Of a DNA stretch of 64,000 nt, positions 61,371 through 64,000 are shown one piece after another. Each line of letters opens with the position of its first letter. The first letter of the stretch is position 1. Source of the DNA: Paenibacillus sp. Root52 (GTDB lineage: Bacteria > Bacillota > Bacilli > Paenibacillales > Paenibacillaceae); contig NZ_LMFO01000029.1 in assembly GCF_001426865.1 (NCBI RefSeq), positions 434,001-498,000 of the forward strand. Direction: 5' to 3'. The position numbers and the translations under genes are program-made. The notes under the pieces were generated by a model. It was not told the DNA's origin. It saw only the letters and a program-made list of their open reading frames with translations, and ran no database searches.

Positions 61371-62111
61371 TTGATCAACCATAACAACCTTGAAGAGTAC
61401 CGAGATCCGATGAATTATGACCTTGAGTTCGGCGGTGAGACGAACAAACACGATTTTTATCTGGAGATGGCAAGATCTAATCCTGGGAAAGTGCTAGATC
61501 TCGCTTGTGGTACGGGCATGACAACGATTCATCTGGCTCGTGCAGGGATCAATATCACTGGTGTAGATATAGCTGCCTCAATGCTGGCATATGCAAGTGT
61601 AAAGGCTGAAGGTCTGCCGGTGGAGTTTATTGAGGCGGACGCTCGCACTTTCGAATCCGATCAGTGTTATGCAATGATCTATTTGACAGGGAACGCGTTT
61701 CAGGCATTTTTGAGCGGTGAGGATCAGAAGGCATTACTACATACCGTTCACGAACTTTTGGAGCCGGGTGGTCTGTTTGTTTTTGAAACACGTAATCCTG
61801 AGGGCAGTGATCTAAGTAATGAAGGGGAAGAGAGCTGGGGAACATTCGTCGATATCGATGGGGTTACAGTTAAGGTATCTGGAACCCAAACGTATGATGC
61901 AGCCAACCAGATCATGCATTGGGTCACAATTCGAGATTGGGGTTCTAGGCAAACAACTTCACGAATCGCTTGTCGCTTTACAGACAATGCTACACTTCAT
62001 GATCTGCTGGCGAGTCAAAACTTTACTATTGAACATCAATATGCGGACTGGGATAAAACGCCTTTTACCCCGCTGGATTCATCCATTGTTAGTGTTTGTC
62101 GCAAAAATTAG
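61371..62111 (+). CDS. Class I SAM-dependent methyltransferase, 246 aa
   Basis: Motif I is V-L-D-L-A-C-G-T-G-M, then NITGVDIAASMLAYA, VEFIEADARTF and LEPGGLFVFETRNPEG. It is the short ubiquinone/sarcosine-type methyltransferase fold; substrate unknown. The start is TTG at 61371 with GGAAGGATGAG upstream. Divergent from the MFS gene. Confidence 0.88.
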   Translation: MINHNNLEEYRDPMNYDLEFGGETNKHDFYLEMARSNPGKVLDLACGTGMTTIHLARAGINITGVDIAASMLAYASVKAEGLPVEFIEADARTFESDQCYAMIYLTGNAFQAFLSGEDQKALLHTVHELLEPGGLFVFETRNPEGSDLSNEGEESWGTFVDIDGVTVKVSGTQTYDAANQIMHWVTIRDWGSRQTTSRIACRFTDNATLHDLLASQNFTIEHQYADWDKTPFTPLDSSIVSVCRKN

Positions 62112-62131
62112 ATCGCAAATCAAGAATGACG

Positions 62132-62155
62132 GAGTCGCCGATGGCGGCTTTATTT
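62132..62155 (+). terminator. Terminator after the methyltransferase
   Basis: GTCGCC-GAT-GGCGGC (one G-U pair) followed by TTTATTT. Confidence 0.75.
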
Positions 62156-62159
62156 AGTT

Positions 62160-62276
62160 TCAGCATACAAACCTTCATAAGCATCCACTTATCTCGGCTG
62201 AGTCCTATATTCGACGCTAAGATCCCGCCAGGTATCCTTCGTAATCAAAAGCGTACTTTTTTGAACAACCTCTTAC
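62160..62276 (-). repeat. Truncated inverted copy of the 46886 MITE-like element
   Basis: Read on the minus strand from 62276 it begins GAGGTTGTTCAAAAAAGT and continues with CTTTTGATTACGA and, farther in, ATAAGTGGATGCTTATGAAG, paralleling 46881 to about 47010 with scattered differences. The second terminal repeat is missing. Confidence 0.6.
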
Positions 62277-62399
62277 ATAGAAAATACTCAAGCAGATGTC
62301 CTTGATTGCAGGAGTGCGACATATCTTAGAGTGAAGGACGATTCGCAAGGGTCAAATGCCTTTAAGCACAGCCATATCATGGCAGATGGGAGAGCTGTA

Positions 62400-64000
62400 A
62401 TGACGAAACGGGTAGTTCTGTTGGAGGATGGTACGGCAGAGATGAAGGGGCTTATAGGCAGTCAAGGAGCCGGTCTTTCTGAGTTACTTCATGCTGGCTG
62501 GCCAATCCCAGCCGGGTTCGCTGTAACAACGGAATGCTGTCGCGAGTTCAGTACCCGTCTTGGACATTCTTCAACTGATGCAGCTCAGGAGGTGGAAATT
62601 GCGATCCATCATTTGGAACAGCGCACGGGTAAGCTCTTCGGTGATGCTAAGACACCGCTTCTACTTTCCGTTATGCCGAGTGAAGTTCGTTCCACAACGA
62701 ATGAACGGGAGTCGTTCCTTTATGTTGGCCTTAACGATGTGACGGTGGAAGGGCTCGCTGACCAAACGCAAGATCGCTGTTATGCACTTCATTGTTATCG
62801 AAGCTTATTGCAGGACTTTGGTTATTTGGTACATGGAATTCCGTATGAATTATTTGGCGAGTTCATAAGTGAGCCTGAGATACAGGACGAACTTGAATTA
62901 GAACGCATCATCACCGAACACAAAATAATAATTGAAATTCATGGCAGGACACCATTTCCTCAAGATGTGAAGTCTCAACTCCATGAAGCGCTGGGAGCCT
63001 TCTCCCATTCACATTGCAGTCCAGTCCTGGTACAGGTAATGGTGAATGAGGAATATGGAGAGCATATGAGTTCAGAAGCAGCATGCAAGACGGCTGTCGA
63101 TATGGTGAGTGAAGGTTTGATTACAAAAGAAGAAGCTTTATTGCGAATAGAGCCATCACAAGTGACGGAATTAATCGAATGCATAGAGCAGCCTTCACAG
63201 CAATCATTGGCCGTGCAACAGTTGCTTGAATGGGCTGATGAGGTGAGGTCTGTATTGGTGCTTGCCAATGTAAACCATCCAAGGGATGGTGTCCTCGCAC
63301 GAGCGTTAGGAGCAGAAGGGATAGGACAGTGTCAGATCGAGACAATGCTGTTATCACCATCCCGAATCCATTTTGTCCAGAAGATGATCACAGCTGACAA
63401 CGAATACGAACGTAGACGTGGGGTAGAACGTTTGCTCCCGATGCTGCAAGCAGACTTTGAGCATTTTTTTGAAGTGATGGATGGTTATCCGGTAACGATT
63501 AATCTGCTAGACCCGGCATGGGATGAACGATTGCTTGATGTCGAAGCTGATATGCTCGATATGCAGATTGAAGCGATTTTTCGCGCAGCCTTAAAAACTA
63601 TTCGTCAGGGACTATGGGTACGACCCGAAATTTTGATTCCATCTGTAAGCGATTCCAATGAATTGCAGCGATTGAGGGAGCTGGTGGATCATATAGCTGA
63701 CCAGATTTTGGGCGAGGAAAAAAGGCATTGTCTGTATAAAGTAGGTACAACTATAGAAATTTCTAGAGCGGGCACAATCGCAACTCAAATGGCTCGCCAT
63801 GCTGACTTTTTCTCATTCAGAGCGTTGGATGTTCAAGAAAATAAAAATCTTGTGGAAATGAGCGTTGTTAAGGGTAAAGCCCGTAAACCGTATCTCAGGT
63901 CAGGGGTCTGTGGAGAACAAGCTGCGAATGCAGATACGATTGCTTACTGCCATCGCATAGGATTAGATTATGTGAGCTGTTCCCCAGAGCAAGTTCCGTT
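62400..64000 (+). CDS. Degenerate pyruvate-phosphate-dikinase-like protein (partial, runs off the window)
   Basis: 533 codons are visible and no stop is reached. The N-terminus (GSQGAGLSELLHAGWPIPAGFAVTT) and LLLSVMPSEV/YVGLNDVTVEGLA derive from the PPDK ATP-grasp region. GLITKEEALLRIEP is then followed within about 40 residues by LANVNHPRDGVLARALGAEGIG, so the swivelling phospho-His domain is missing. In the PEP barrel C-R-T-E reads C-Q312-I-E, T-I-R-L reads T-I-N368-L, and S-F-G-T-N-D reads S-F-R-A-L-D. E453 and C504 remain. GGGAGAG precedes the ATG. A pseudoenzyme or repurposed binding protein is likely. Confidence 0.82.
   Translation, partial: MTKRVVLLEDGTAEMKGLIGSQGAGLSELLHAGWPIPAGFAVTTECCREFSTRLGHSSTDAAQEVEIAIHHLEQRTGKLFGDAKTPLLLSVMPSEVRSTTNERESFLYVGLNDVTVEGLADQTQDRCYALHCYRSLLQDFGYLVHGIPYELFGEFISEPEIQDELELERIITEHKIIIEIHGRTPFPQDVKSQLHEALGAFSHSHCSPVLVQVMVNEEYGEHMSSEAACKTAVDMVSEGLITKEEALLRIEPSQVTELIECIEQPSQQSLAVQQLLEWADEVRSVLVLANVNHPRDGVLARALGAEGIGQCQIETMLLSPSRIHFVQKMITADNEYERRRGVERLLPMLQADFEHFFEVMDGYPVTINLLDPAWDERLLDVEADMLDMQIEAIFRAALKTIRQGLWVRPEILIPSVSDSNELQRLRELVDHIADQILGEEKRHCLYKVGTTIEISRAGTIATQMARHADFFSFRALDVQENKNLVEMSVVKGKARKPYLRSGVCGEQAANADTIAYCHRIGLDYVSCSPEQVP

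Noticed and set aside
1-64000. CRISPR arrays, tRNA/rRNA genes, complete insertion sequences, prophage genes
   Set aside because: No regularly spaced direct repeats, no cloverleaf with CCA/T-loop signature, and no transposase, integrase or structural phage proteins were found in reading both strands.

Overview
The window looks like a chromosomal segment of a Paenibacillus-type Gram-positive bacterium. The signs are strong AGGAGG-like ribosome binding sites, frequent TTG/GTG starts, an SLH-domain surface hydrolase, DUF3243 and DUF2500 proteins, a lutABC operon, CYP102-type P450, hxlAB, and many U-tailed hairpin terminators. No rRNA, tRNA, CRISPR array, prophage or complete insertion sequence was seen. 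Genus assignment is inference from gene content.

Layout. 1-8 kb: a dense plus-strand run of small genes with five GNAT acetyltransferases, a FlaR-like kinase, a NUDIX hydrolase, a DUF6886 protein, a lipoprotein and an internally duplicated unknown protein. 8-20 kb: glutathione peroxidase, AraC regulator, Frm2-like nitroreductase, SLH+GH18 hydrolase, a thioredoxin-reductase-like flavoprotein, a membrane-anchored FAD oxidase followed by a half-length MFS protein, DUF3243, an orphan heme O synthase, a TPR protein and an AAA ATPase. 20-28 kb: LysR/EamA divergent pair, LacI regulator with a GH2 beta-mannosidase, and a 635-codon AraC/siderophore-binding-protein ORF flanked and interrupted by perfect Fur boxes. 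28-35 kb: lipoprotein plus minimal zinc protease (minus strand), a divergent SRAP protein, a structured-looking intergenic region, an OYE-type oxidoreductase, a DeoR regulator, OsmC, DUF2062 and an AEC transporter.

35-47 kb: lactonase, hxlA-hxlB-hxlR (formaldehyde fixation by the ribulose monophosphate route), pepF, DUF2500, then rhaB-deoR-lutABC, which joins rhamnulose phosphorylation to oxidation of the L-lactate made from rhamnose-derived lactaldehyde. 47-54 kb: a 212-bp MITE-like element, a self-sufficient P450/reductase with a dyad operator, small unknown proteins, a five-bladed-propeller glycosidase and a RidA relative. 54-59 kb: a compact five-gene operon (APH-type kinase, 711-aa methyltransferase, histidine phosphatase, DEDD exonuclease, CPBP protease) with a palindrome in front and a terminator behind. 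59-64 kb: TetR+MFS efflux pair, a methyltransferase, a truncated second copy of the MITE-like repeat, and a PPDK homologue running off the window that has lost its phospho-histidine domain and several catalytic residues.

The items most worth following are the PPDK-like pseudoenzyme (62400 on), the AraC/SBP ORF with an internal Fur box and lipoprotein start (26205-28112), the kinase-methyltransferase-phosphatase-exonuclease operon (54104-59306), the SRAP protein lacking its catalytic Glu and His (29877-30554), and the structured intergenic region at about 30570-30790.
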